The position numbers and the translations under genes were made by a program. Shown piece after piece: positions 1 to 10,036 of a DNA stretch of 64,000 bases (position 1 is the stretch's first letter; each line of letters starts with the position of its first letter). The stretch spans positions 29,787,501-29,851,500 of the forward strand of contig NC_079878.1 in NCBI RefSeq assembly GCF_029227915.1, in the 5' to 3' direction. The notes beneath the pieces are model-generated. The model was not told the DNA's origin. It was given only the letters and a program-made list of their open reading frames with translations, and did no database searches. Origin of the DNA: Hydractinia symbiolongicarpus (lineage: Eukaryota > Cnidaria > Hydrozoa > Anthoathecata > Hydractiniidae).

Positions 1-279
1 GCAGGGAGTAAACTCATTTCCAGAACGATTTTTTAAATTATCTTTTCACCACTAAAACGCATGAGACTTGTAGTTTTCAAAAATGTTTTCATTCTTGATA
101 AGACGCTGAATAAAAGATGTTTAATCGCCGGCAAACGAAAACCCGCGATTTCCCGTTAATCCCGGACTCGGCCCGTATAGTCAAAAGTATACAAAGAAAG
201 TACCCAGGGAGTAAACTCACTTCTCGAACGATTTTTTAAATTATTTTTTCACCACTAAAACGCATGAGACTTGTAGTTT

Positions 280-301
280 TCAAAAATGTTTTCATTTTTG
301 A
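280..301. other. Inverted repeat D1 (9 bp arms, TTTT loop), example copy
   Basis: The left arm TCAAAAATG (280-288) and right arm CATTTTTGA (293-301) are perfect reverse complements around a 4-base loop of T. This is unit position 70-91 and is present in most of the roughly 315 monomers. Some variants keep the arms and change the loop (TATT instead of TTTT, as in the monomers near 2925, 3533 and 5761). Others break an arm: CAGAAATG, CAAAATAG or CAAAAAAG on the left, CATTCTTGA on the right. The arms are AT-rich, so a cruciform or hairpin would be weak, but conservation of a perfect dyad over many units is notable. Confidence 0.9.
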
Positions 302-365
302 TGAGACGCTTAATGAAAAAAGTTTAATCGCCGGCAAACGAAAACCTGCGATTACCCGTAAATCC

Positions 366-378
366 CGGGCTTGGCCCG
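366..378. other. Inverted repeat D3 (5 bp GC arms, TTG loop), example copy
   Basis: CGGGC (366-370) and GCCCG (374-378) flank TTG. This is unit position 156-168. The arms are intact only in monomers of the GGGCTTGGCCC type, the majority in domain 2. The domain 1 variants with GGACTCGGCCC or GTGCTTGGCCC break the left arm. The right arm overlaps the CENP-B-box-like word that follows. Confidence 0.8.
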
Positions 379-388
379 TATAGTCGAA
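375..388 (-). other. CENP-B-box-like word with a spacer one base short
   Basis: On the minus strand these bases read TTCGACTATACGGG. The established CENP-B box core is TTCG, four free bases, A, two free bases, CGGG. Here the order and all nine core bases match, but only three bases separate TTCG from the A. The word exists in class E monomers (TAGTCGAA) and is lost in K (TAGTCAAA), G (TAGTCGAG) and W (TAGTTGTA). I infer only resemblance: CENP-B binding is spacing-sensitive, and the organism may have no CENP-B-like protein. Confidence 0.45.
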
Positions 389-2860
389 TGTATACAAAGA
401 AAGTACCCTGTGAGTAAACTCATTTCCCGAACGATTTTTTAAACTATTTTTTCACCACTAAAACGCATGAGACTTGTAGTTTTTAAAAATGTTTTCATTT
501 TTGATGAGACGCTGAATATAAGAAGTTTAATCGCCGGCAAACAAAAACCCGCGATTTCCCGTAAATCCCGTGCTTGGTCCGTATAGTCGAGTACATACAA
601 AGAAAGTACCCTGTGAGTAAACTCATTTTCAGAACGATTTTTTATATTATCTTTTCACCACTAAAACGCATGAGACTTGTAGTTTTCAAAAATGTTTTCA
701 TTTTTGATGAGACGCGGAATAAAAGAAGTTTAATCGCCGGCAAACGAAAACCGCGATTTCCCGTAAATCCCGGACTCGGCCCGTATAGTCAAAAGTACAC
801 AAACAAAATACTCAGGGAGTAAGCTCATTTCCCGAACGATTTTTTAAATTATTTTTTCACCACTATAAGGTATGAGACTTGTAGTTTTCAAAAATGTTTT
901 CATTTTTGATGAGGCGCGGAATAAAAGAAGTTTAATCGCCGGCAAACGAAAACCGCGATTTCCCGTAAATCCCGGACTCGGCCTGTATAGTCAAAAGTAC
1001 ACAAAGAAAATACTCAGGGAGTAAACTCATTTCCCGAACGATTTTTTAAATTATTTTTTCACCACTAAAACGTATGAGACTTGTAGTTTTCAAAAATGTT
1101 TTCATTTTTGATGAGACGCTGAATAAAAGAAGTTTAATCGCCGGCAAACGAAAACCCGCGATTTCCCGTAAATCCCGGACTCGGCCCGTATAGTCAAAAG
1201 TATACAAAGAAAGTACCCTGCGAGTAAACTCATTTCCAGAGCGATTTTTTAAATTATCTTTTCACCACTAAAACGCACGAGACTTGTAGTTTTCAAAAAT
1301 GTTTTCATTTTTGATGAGACGCTGAATAAAAGAAGTTTAATCGCCGGCAAACGAAAACCCGCGAATTCCCGTAAATCCCAAACTAGGCCCGTATAGTCAA
1401 AAGTATACAAAGAAAATACCCAGGGAGTAAACTCATTTCCAGAACGATTTTTTAAATTATCTTTTCACCACTAAAACGCATGAGACTTGTAGTTTTCAAA
1501 AATGTTTTCATTTTTGATGAGACGCTGAATAAAAGATGTTTAATCGCCGGCAAACGAAAACCCGCGATTTCCCGTAAATCCCGGACTCGGCCCGTATAGT
1601 CAAAAGTATACAAAGAAAGTACCCAGGGAGTAAACTCATTTCCCGAACGATTTTTTAAATTATTTTTTCACCACTAAAACGCATGAGACTTGTAGTTTTC
1701 AAAAATGTTTTCATTTTTGATGAGACGCTGAATAAAAGATGTTTAATCGCCGGCAAACGAAAACCCGCGATTTCCCGTAAATCCCGGACTCGGCCCGTAT
1801 AGTCAAAAGTATACAAATAAAGTACCCAGGGAGTAAACTCATTTCCCGAACGATTTTTTAAATTATTTTTTCACCACTAAAACGCATGAGACTTGTAGTT
1901 TTAAGGAATGTTTTTATTTTTGATGAGACGCTTAATGAAAGAAGTTTAATCGCCGGCAAACGAAAACCCGCGATTTCCCGTAAATCCCGGGCTTGGCCCG
2001 TATAGTCGAATGTATACAAAGAGAGGACCCTGTGAGTAAACTTATTTCTCGAACGATTTTTTAAATTATTTTTTCACCACTAAAACGCATGAGACTTGTA
2101 GTTTTCAAAAATGTTTTCATTTTTAATGAGACGCTGAATAAAAGAAGTTTAATCGCCGGCAAACGAAAACCCGCAATTTCCCGTAAATCCCTTGCTTGCC
2201 TCGTATAGTCGAGTATATACAAAGAGAGGACCCTGTGAGTAAACTTATTTCTCGAACGATTTTTTAAATTATTTTTTCACCACTAAAACGCATGAGACTT
2301 GTAGTTTTCAAAAATGTTTTCATTTTTGATGAGACGCTGAATAAAAGATGTTTAATCGCCGGCAAACGAAAACCCGCGATTTCCCGTAAATCCCGGACTC
2401 GGCCCGTATAGTCAAAAGTATACAAAGAAAGTACCCAGGGAGTAAACTCATTTCCGGAACGATTTTTTAAATTATTTTTTCACCACTAAAACGCATGAGA
2501 CTTGTAGTTTTCAAAAATGTTTTCATTTTTGATGAGACGCTGAATAAAAGATGTTTAATCGCCGGCAAACGAAAACCCGCGATTTCCCGTAAATCCCGGG
2601 CTTGGCCCGTATAGTCGAATGTATACAAAGAGAGGACTCTGTGAGTAAACTTCTTTCTCGAACGATTTTTTAAATTATTTTTTTCACCACTAAAACGCAT
2701 GACACTTGTAGTTTTCAAAAATGTTTTCATTTTTGATGAGACGCTGAATAAAAGAAGTTTAATTGCCGGCAAACGAAAACCCGCGATTTCCCGTAAATCC
2801 CGGACTCGGCCCGTATAGTGAAAAGTATACAAAGAAAGTACGCTGCGTGTAGACTCATTT

Positions 2861-2880
2861 CCAGAATTTTTTAAATTATC
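2861..2880 (+). other. 3 bp deletion (CGA) shared with 20,505-20,520
   Basis: TTTCCAGAATTTTTTAAATT here lacks the CGA found in TTTCCAGAACGATTTTTT of nearly all other monomers. The identical deletion sits at 20510/20511, in a monomer with the same GTACGCTGCG start, at offset 17,644. It supports common descent of the two large domain 1 blocks. Confidence 0.85.
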
Positions 2881-3189
2881 TTTTCACCACTAAAACGCAT
2901 GAGACTTGTAGTTTTCAAAAATGTATTCATTTTTGATGAGACGCTGAATAAAAGAAGTTTAATCGCCGGCAAACGAACACCCGCGATTTCCCGTAAATCC
3001 CGGGCTTGGCCCGTATAGTCGAATGTATACAAAGAAAGTACCCAGGGAGTAAACTCATTTCCCGAACGATTTTTTAAATTATCTTTTCTCCACTAAAACG
3101 CATGAGACTTGTAGTTTTCAAAAATGTTTTCATTTTTGATGAGACGCTGAATGAAAGAAGTTTAATCGCCGGCAAACGAAAACCCGCGA

Positions 3190-4850
3190 TTTCCCGTAAA
3201 TCCCGGACTCGGCCCGTATAGTCAAAAGTATACAAAGAAAGTACGCTGCGAGTAGACTCATTTCCAGAACGATTTTTTAAATTATCTTTTCACCACTAAA
3301 ACGCACGAGACTTGTAGTTTTCAAAAATGTTTTCATTTTTGATGAGACGCTGAATAAAAGAAGTTTAATCGCCGGCAAACGAAAACCCGCGATTTCCCGT
3401 AAATCCCAAACTCGGCCCGTATAGTCGAGTATATACAAAGAAAGTACCCTGTGAGTAAACTCATTTCCAGAACGAATTGTTAAATTATCTTTTCTTCACT
3501 AAAACGCATGAGACTTGTAGTTTTCAAAAATGTATTCATTATTGATGAGACGCTGAATAAAAGAAGTTTAATCGCCGGCAAACGAAGACCCGCGATTTCC
3601 CGTAAATCCCGGGCTTGGCCCGTATAGTCGAATGTATACAAAGAAAGTACCCAGGGAGTAAACTCATTTCCCGAACGATTTTTTAAATTATCTTTTCTCC
3701 ACTAAAACGCATGAGACTTGTAGTTTTCAAAAATGTTTTCATTTTTGATGAGACGCTGAATGAAAGAAGTTTAATCGCCGGAAAACGAAAACCCGCGATT
3801 CCCCGTAAATCCCGGGCTTGGCCCGTATAGTCGAATGTATACAAAGAAAGTACCCAGGGAGTAAACTCATTTCCAGAACGATTTTTAAATTATCTTTTCA
3901 CCACTAAAACGCATGAGACTTGCAGTTTTCAAAAATGTATTCATTTTTGATGAGACGCTGAATAAAAGAAGTTTAATCGACGGCAAACGAAAACCCGCGA
4001 ATTCCCGTAAATCCCGGACTCGGCCCGTATAGTCAAAAGTATACAAAGAAAGTACGCTGCGAGTAGACTCATTTCCAGAACGATTTTTTAAATTATCTTT
4101 TCACCACTAAAACGCACGAGACTTGTAGTTTTCAAAAATGTTTTCATTTTTGATGAGACGCTGAATAAAAGAAGTTTAATCGCCGGCAAACGAAAACCCG
4201 CGATTTCCCGTAAATCCCAAACTCGGCCCGTATAGTCGAGTATATACAAAGAAAGTACCCTGTGAGTAAACTCATTTCCAGAACGAATTGTTAAATTATC
4301 TTTTCTTCACTAAAACGCATGAGACTTGTAGTTTTCAAAAATGTATTCATTATTGATGAGACGCTGAATAAAAGAAGTTTAATCGCCGGCAAACGAAGAC
4401 CCGCGATTTCCCGTAAATCCCGGGCTTGGCCCGTATAGTCGAATGTATACAAAGAAAGTACCCAGGGAGTAAACTCATTTCCCGAACGATTTTTTAAATT
4501 ATCTTTTCTCCACTAAAACGCATGAGACTTGTAGTTTTCAAAAATGTTTTCATTTTTGATGAGACGCTGAATGAAAGAAGTTTAATCGCCGGAAAACGAA
4601 AACCCGCGATTCCCCGTAAATCCCGGGCTTGGCCCGTATAGTCGAATGTATACAAAAAAAGTACCCAGGGAGTAAACTCATTTCCAGAACGATTTTTAAA
4701 TTATCTTTTCACCACTAAAACGCATGAGACTTGCAGTTTTCAAAAATGTATTCATTTTTGATGAGACGCTGAATAAAAGAAGTTTAATCGACGGCAAACG
4801 AAAACCCGCGAATTCCCGTAAATCCCGGACTCGGCCCGTATAGTCAAATG
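3190..4850 (+). repeat. Tandem 4-mer, 811 bp, two copies
   Basis: GTACGCTGCGAGTAGACTC at 3241 recurs at 4052, and the unusual AACGAATTGT at 3471 recurs at 4282, both 811 bp apart (4 x 203 less 1). Shared private marks include TTTTCTTCAC, GATTCCCCG, the one-base-short GATTTTTAAATT and the GACGGC variant of the D2 arm. The second copy leaves the pattern where TCAAAAGTAT becomes TCAAATGTAT near 4,848. The junction therefore lies in unit positions about 143-178. Confidence 0.8.
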
Positions 4851-7465
4851 TATACAAAGAAAGTACCCAGGGAGTAAACTCATTTCCCGAACGATTTTTT
4901 AAATTATCTTTTCTCCACTAAAACGCATGAGACTTGTAGTTTTCAAAAATGTTTTCATTTTTGATGAGACGCGGAATAAAAGAAGTTTAATCGCCGGCAA
5001 ACGAAAACCCGCGAATTCCCGTAAATCCCGGACTCGGCCCGTATAGTCAAATGTATACAAAGAAAATACCCAGGGAGTAAACTCATTTCCAGAACGATTT
5101 TTTAAATTATCTTTTCTCCACTAAAACGCATGAGACTTGCAGTTTTCAAAAATGCATTCATTTTTGAGGAGACGCTGAATAAAAGAAGTTTAATCGCCGG
5201 CAAACGAAAACCCGCGATTTCCGTAAATCCCGTGCTTGGCCCGTATAGTCGAGTATATACAAAGAAAGTACCCTGTGAGTAAACTCATTTCCAGAACGAT
5301 TTTTTAAATTATATTTTCTCCACTAAAACGCATGAGACTTGTAGTTTTCAAAAATGTTTTCATTTTTGATGAGACGCTGAATGAAAGAAGTTTAATCGCC
5401 GGAAAACGAAAACCCGCGATTTCCCGTAAATCCCGGGCTTGGCCCGTATAGTCGAATGTATACAAAGAAAGTACCCAGGGAGTAAACTCATTTCCCGAAC
5501 GATTTTTTAAATTATCTTTTCTCCACTAAAACGCATGAGACTTGTAGTTTTCAAAAATGTTTTCATTTTTGATGAGACGCTGAATGAAAGAAGTTTAATC
5601 GCCGGAAAACGAAAACCCGCGATTCCCCGTAAATCCCGGGCTTGGCCCGTATAGTCGAATGTATACAAAGAAAGTACCCAGGGAGTAAACTCATTTCCAG
5701 AACGATTTTTAAATTATCTTTTCACCACTAAAACGCATGAGACTTGCAGTTTTCAAAAATGTATTCATTTTTGATGAGACGCTGAATAAAAGAAGTTTAA
5801 TCGACGGCAAACGAAAACCCGCGAATTCCCGTAAATCCCGGACTCGGCCCGTATAGTCAAAAGTATACAAAGAAAGTACGCTGCGAGTAGACTCATTTCC
5901 AGAACGATTTTTTAAATTATCTTTTCACCACTAAAACGCACGAGACTTGTAGTTTTCAAAAATGTTTTCATTTTTGATGAGACGCTGAATAAAAGAAGTT
6001 TAATCGCCGGCAAACGAAAACCCGCGATTTCCCGTAAATCCCAAACTCGGCCCGTATAGTCGAGTATATACAAAGAAAGTACCCTGTGAGTAAACTCATT
6101 TCCCGAACGATTTTTTAAATTATCTTTTCTCCACTAAAACGCATGAGACTTGTAGTTTTCAAAAATGTTTTCATTTTTGATGAGACGCTGAATGAAAGAA
6201 GTTTAATCGCCGGAAAACGAAAACCCGCGATTCCCCGTAAATCCCGGGCTTGGCCCGTATAGTCGAATGTATACAAAGAAAGTACCCAGGGAGTAAACTC
6301 ATTTCCAGAACGATTTTTAAATTATCTTTTCACCACTAAAACGCATGAGACTTGCAGTTTTCAAAAATGTATTCATTTTTGATGAGACGCTGAATAAAAG
6401 AAGTTTAATCGACGGCAAACGAAAACCCGCGAATTCCCGTAAATCCCGGACTCGGCCCGTATAGTCAAATGTATACAAAGAAAGTACCCAGGGAGTAAAC
6501 TCATTTCCCGAACGATTTTTTAAATTATCTTTTCTCCACTAAAACGCATGAGACTTGTAGTTTTCAAAAATGTTTTCATTTTTGATGAGACGCGGAATAA
6601 AAGAAGTTTAATCGCCGGAAAACGAAAACCCGCGATTTCCCGTAAATCCCGGGCTTGGCCCGTATAGTCGAATGTATACAAAGAAAGTACCAAGGGAGTA
6701 AACTCATTTCCCGAACGATTTTTTAAATTATTTTTTCACCACTAAAACGCATAAGACTTGTAGTTTTCAAAAATGTTTTCATTTTTGATGAGACGCGGAA
6801 TAAAAGAAGTTTAATCGCCGGCAAACGAAAACCCGCGAATTCCCGTAAATCCCGGACTCGGCCCGTATAGTCAAATGTATACAAAGAAAATACCCAGGGA
6901 GTAAACTCATTTCCAGAACGATTTTTTAAATTATCTTTTCTCCACTAAAACGCATGAGACTTGCAGTTTTCAAAAATGCATTCATTTTTGATGAGACGCT
7001 GAATAAAAGAAGTTTAATCGCCGGCAAACGAAAACCCGCGATTTCCGTAAATCCCGTGCTTGGCCCGTATAGTCGAGTATATACAAAGAAAGTACCCTGT
7101 GAGTAAACTCATTTCCAGAACGATTTTTTAAATTATATTTTCTCCACTAAAACGCATGAGACTTGTAGTTTTCAAAAATGTTTTCATTTTTGATGAGACG
7201 CTGAATGAAAGAAGTTTAATCGCCGGAAAACGAAAACCCGCGATTTCCCGTAAATCCCGGGCTTGGCCCGTATAGTCGAATGTATACAAAGAAAGTACCC
7301 CGGGAGTAAACTCATTTCCCGAACGATTTTTTAAATTATCTTTTCTCCACTAAAACGCATGAGACTTGTAGTTTTCAAAAACGTTTTCATTTTTGATGAG
7401 ACGCTGAATGAAAGAAGTTTAATCGCCGGAAAACGAAAACCCGCGATTTCCCGTAAATCCCGGGC
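4052..7465 (+). repeat. Imperfect tandem 9-mer, about 1,824 bp, about 1.9 copies
   Basis: GTACGCTGCGAG at 4052 and 5876, and AATGCATTCA at 5151 and 6975, are both 1,824 bp apart (9 x 203 less 3). Between these anchors the copies differ: the first contains the AACGAATTGT monomer, which the second lacks, and the second has an extra CATAAGACTT monomer. The net monomer count is equal. This overlaps the 811 bp 4-mer, so exchanges of different lengths are nested. Confidence 0.7.
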
Positions 7466-8104
7466 TTGGCCCGTATAGTCAAATGTATACAAAGAAAGTA
7501 CCCAGGGAGTAAACTCATTTCCCGAACGATTTTTTAAATTATTTCTTCACCACTAAAACGCATAAGACTTGTAAATTTCAAAAATGTTTTCGTTTTTGAT
7601 GAGACGCGGAATAAAAGAAGTTTAATCGCCGGCAAACGAAAACCCGCGATTTCCCGTAAATCCCGTGCTTGGCCCGTATAGTCGAGTAGAGACAAAGAAA
7701 GTACCCTGTGAGTAAACTCATTTCCAGAACGAATTTTTAAATTATCTTTTCACCACTAAAACGCATGAGACTTGCAGTTTTCAAAAATGTTTTCATTTTT
7801 GATGAGACGCTGAATAAAAGAAGTTTAATCGCCGGCAAACTAAAACCCGCGATTTCCCGTAAACTCCGTGCTTGGCCCGTATAGTCGAGTATATACAAAG
7901 AAAGTACCCTGTGAGTAAACTCATTTACAGAACGATTTTTTAAATTATCTTTTCACCACTAAAACGCATGAGACTTGCAGTTTTCAAAAATGTATTCATT
8001 TTTGATGCGACGCTGAATAAAAGAAGTTTAATTGCCGGCAAACGAAAACCCGCGATTTCCCGTAAATCCCGTGCTTGGCCCGTATAGTCAAAAGTATACA
8101 AAGA

Positions 8105-10036
8105 AAATACCCAGGGAGTAAACTCATTTCCCGAACGATATCTTAAATTATTTTTTCACCACTAAAACGCATGAGACTTGTAGTTTTCAAAAATGTTTTC
8201 ATTTTTTATGAGACGCGGAATAAAAGAAGTTTAATCGCCGGCAAACGAAAAGCCGCGATTTCCCGTAAATCCCGTGCTTGGCCCGTATAGTCGAGTATAT
8301 ACAAAGAAAGTACCCTGTGAGTAAACTCATTTCCACAACGATTTTTTAAATTATCTTTTCACCACTAAAACGCATGAGACTTGTAGTTTTCAGAAATGTT
8401 TTCATTTTTGATGAGACGCTGAATGAAAGAAGTTTAATCGCCGGAAAACAAAAACCCGCGATTTCCCGTAAATCCCGGGCTTGGCCGTATAGTCGAATGT
8501 ATACAAAGGAAGTACCCAGGGAGTAAACTCATTTCCCGAACGATTTTTTAAATTATCTTTTCTCCACTAAAACGCATGGGACTTGTAGTTTTCAAAAATG
8601 TTTTCATTTTTGATGAGACGCTGCATGAAAGAAGTTTAATCGCCGGAAAACGAAAACCCGCGATTTCCCGTAAATCCCGGGCTTGGCCTGTATAGTCGAA
8701 TGTATACAAAGAAAGTACCCAGGGAGTAAACTCATTTCCCGAACGATTTTTTAAATTATTTTTTCACCACTAAAACGCATAAGACTTGTAAATTTCAAAA
8801 ATGTTTTCATTTTTGATGAGACGCGGAATAAAAGAAGTTTAATCGCCGGCAAACCAAAACCCGCGATTTCCCGTAAATCCCGTGCTTGGCCCGTATAGTC
8901 GAGTATATACAAAGAAAATACCCAGGGAGTAAACTCATTTCCCGAAGGATATCTTAAATTATTTTTTCACCACTAAAACGCATGAGACTTGTAGTTTTCA
9001 AAAATGTTTTCATTTTTGATGAGACGCGGAATAAAAGAAGTTTAATCGCCGGCAAACGAAAAGCCGCGATTTCCCGTAAATCCCGTGCTTGGCCCGTATA
9101 GTCGAGTATATACAAAGAAAGTACCCTGTGAGTAAACTCATTTCCACAACGATTTTTTAAATTATCTTTTCACCACTAAAACGCATGAGACTTGTAGTTT
9201 TCAGAAATGTTTTCATTTTTGATGAGACGCTGAATGAAAGAAGTTTAATCGCCGGAAAACAAAAACCCGCGATTTCCCGTAAATCCCGGGCTTGGCCGTA
9301 TAGTCGAATGTATACAAAGAAAGTACCCAGGGAGTAAACTCATTTCCCGAACGATTTTTTAAATTATCTTTTCTCCACTAAAACGCATGGGACTTGTAGT
9401 TTTCAAAAATGTTTTCATTTTTGATGAGACGCTGCATGAAAGAAGTTTAATCGCCGGAAAACGAAAACCCGCGATTTCCCGTAAATCCCGGGCTTGGCCT
9501 GTATAGTCGAATGTATACAAAGAAAGTACCCAGGGAGTAAACTCATTTCCCGAACGATTTTTTAAATTATTTTTTCACCACTAAAACGCATAAGACTTGT
9601 AAATTTCAAAAATGTTTTCATTTTTGATGAGACGCGGAATAAAAGAAGTTTAATCGCCGGCAAACAAAAACCCGCGATTTCCCGTAAATCCCGTGCTTGG
9701 CCCGTATAGTCGAGTATATACAAAGAAAATACCCAGGGAGTAAACTCATTTCCCGAACGATATCTTAAATTATTTTTTCACCACTAAAACGCATGAGACT
9801 TGTAGTTTTCAAAAATGTTTTCATTTTTGATGAGACGCGGAATAAAAGAAGTTTAATCGGCGGCAAACGAAAAGCCGCGATTTCCCGTAAATCCCGTGCT
9901 TGGCCCGTATAGTCGAGTATATACAAAGAAAGTACCCTGTGAGTAAACTCATTTCCAGAACGATTTTTTAAATTATCTTTTCACCACTAAAACGCATGAG
10001 ACTTGTAGTTTTCAGAAATGTTTTCATTTTTGATGA
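8105..10036 (+). repeat. Tandem 4-mer, 811 bp, about 2.4 copies, with GATATC marker
   Basis: GATATC occurs at 8137, 8948 and 9759, exactly 811 bp apart each time. The private CTGCATGAAAG at 8621 recurs at 9432, also 811 bp. Other shared marks are TTTCCACAACG, CAGAAATG, AAAAGCCGCG and GGCCTGTATAG. The pattern ends near 10,036, where GACGCTGAATG is replaced by GACGCGAAATA. Although the length equals that of the 3.2 kb multimer, the monomers are different, so this is an independent event. Confidence 0.85.

Larger units (their letters stand above)
211..413 (+). repeat. Representative single monomer (class E), used as the unit coordinate system
   Basis: This is one full unit from GTAAACTC to the base before the next copy at 414. 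In unit coordinates: 1-20 is the start with the variable TTTCCCG/TTTCCAG choice; 21-40 is T-rich and includes a TTTAAA; 41-70 is the conserved core; 70-91 is inverted repeat D1; 92-115 is a purine-rich stretch with the GACGCTGAATAAAAG variants; 116-143 is inverted repeat D2; 144-155 links to D3 at 156-168; 165-178 is a CENP-B-box-like word; 172-183 is the class-defining segment; 180-185 is the palindrome GTATAC; 193-203 is the CCCAGGGA or CCCTGTGA choice. All other entries refer to this numbering. Confidence 0.95.
1460..8750 (+). repeat. Large block paralogous to about 18.7-24.3 kb
   Basis: Rare markers recur in the same order in both places: CCCTTGCTTGCCTCG near 2,190 and 19,430 (offset 17,238); the CGA deletion at 2866/2867 and 20510/20511 (offset 17,644); AACGAATTGT at 3471 and 21318; AATGCATTCA at 5151 or 6975 and 22390; and CATAAGACTTGTAAATTTC at 7561 and 22976 (offset 15,415). 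The offset changes in whole-monomer steps, as expected if the blocks were duplicated and then gained or lost monomers. The first block also carries the extra 811 and 1,824 bp multimers. Confidence 0.8.

Noticed and set aside
120-137. A possible canonical CENP-B box on the minus strand around the D2 loop (TTTTCGTTTGCCGGCGATT).
   Set aside because: Beyond TTCG the fixed A and CGGG of the box do not match. Only the word at unit 165-178 is close, and it is reported with its spacing defect.
280-301. D1 with its T run as an intrinsic transcription terminator.
   Set aside because: The stem is AT-rich, it occurs in hundreds of copies, and there is no transcription unit. Bacterial terminator logic does not fit a eukaryotic satellite.
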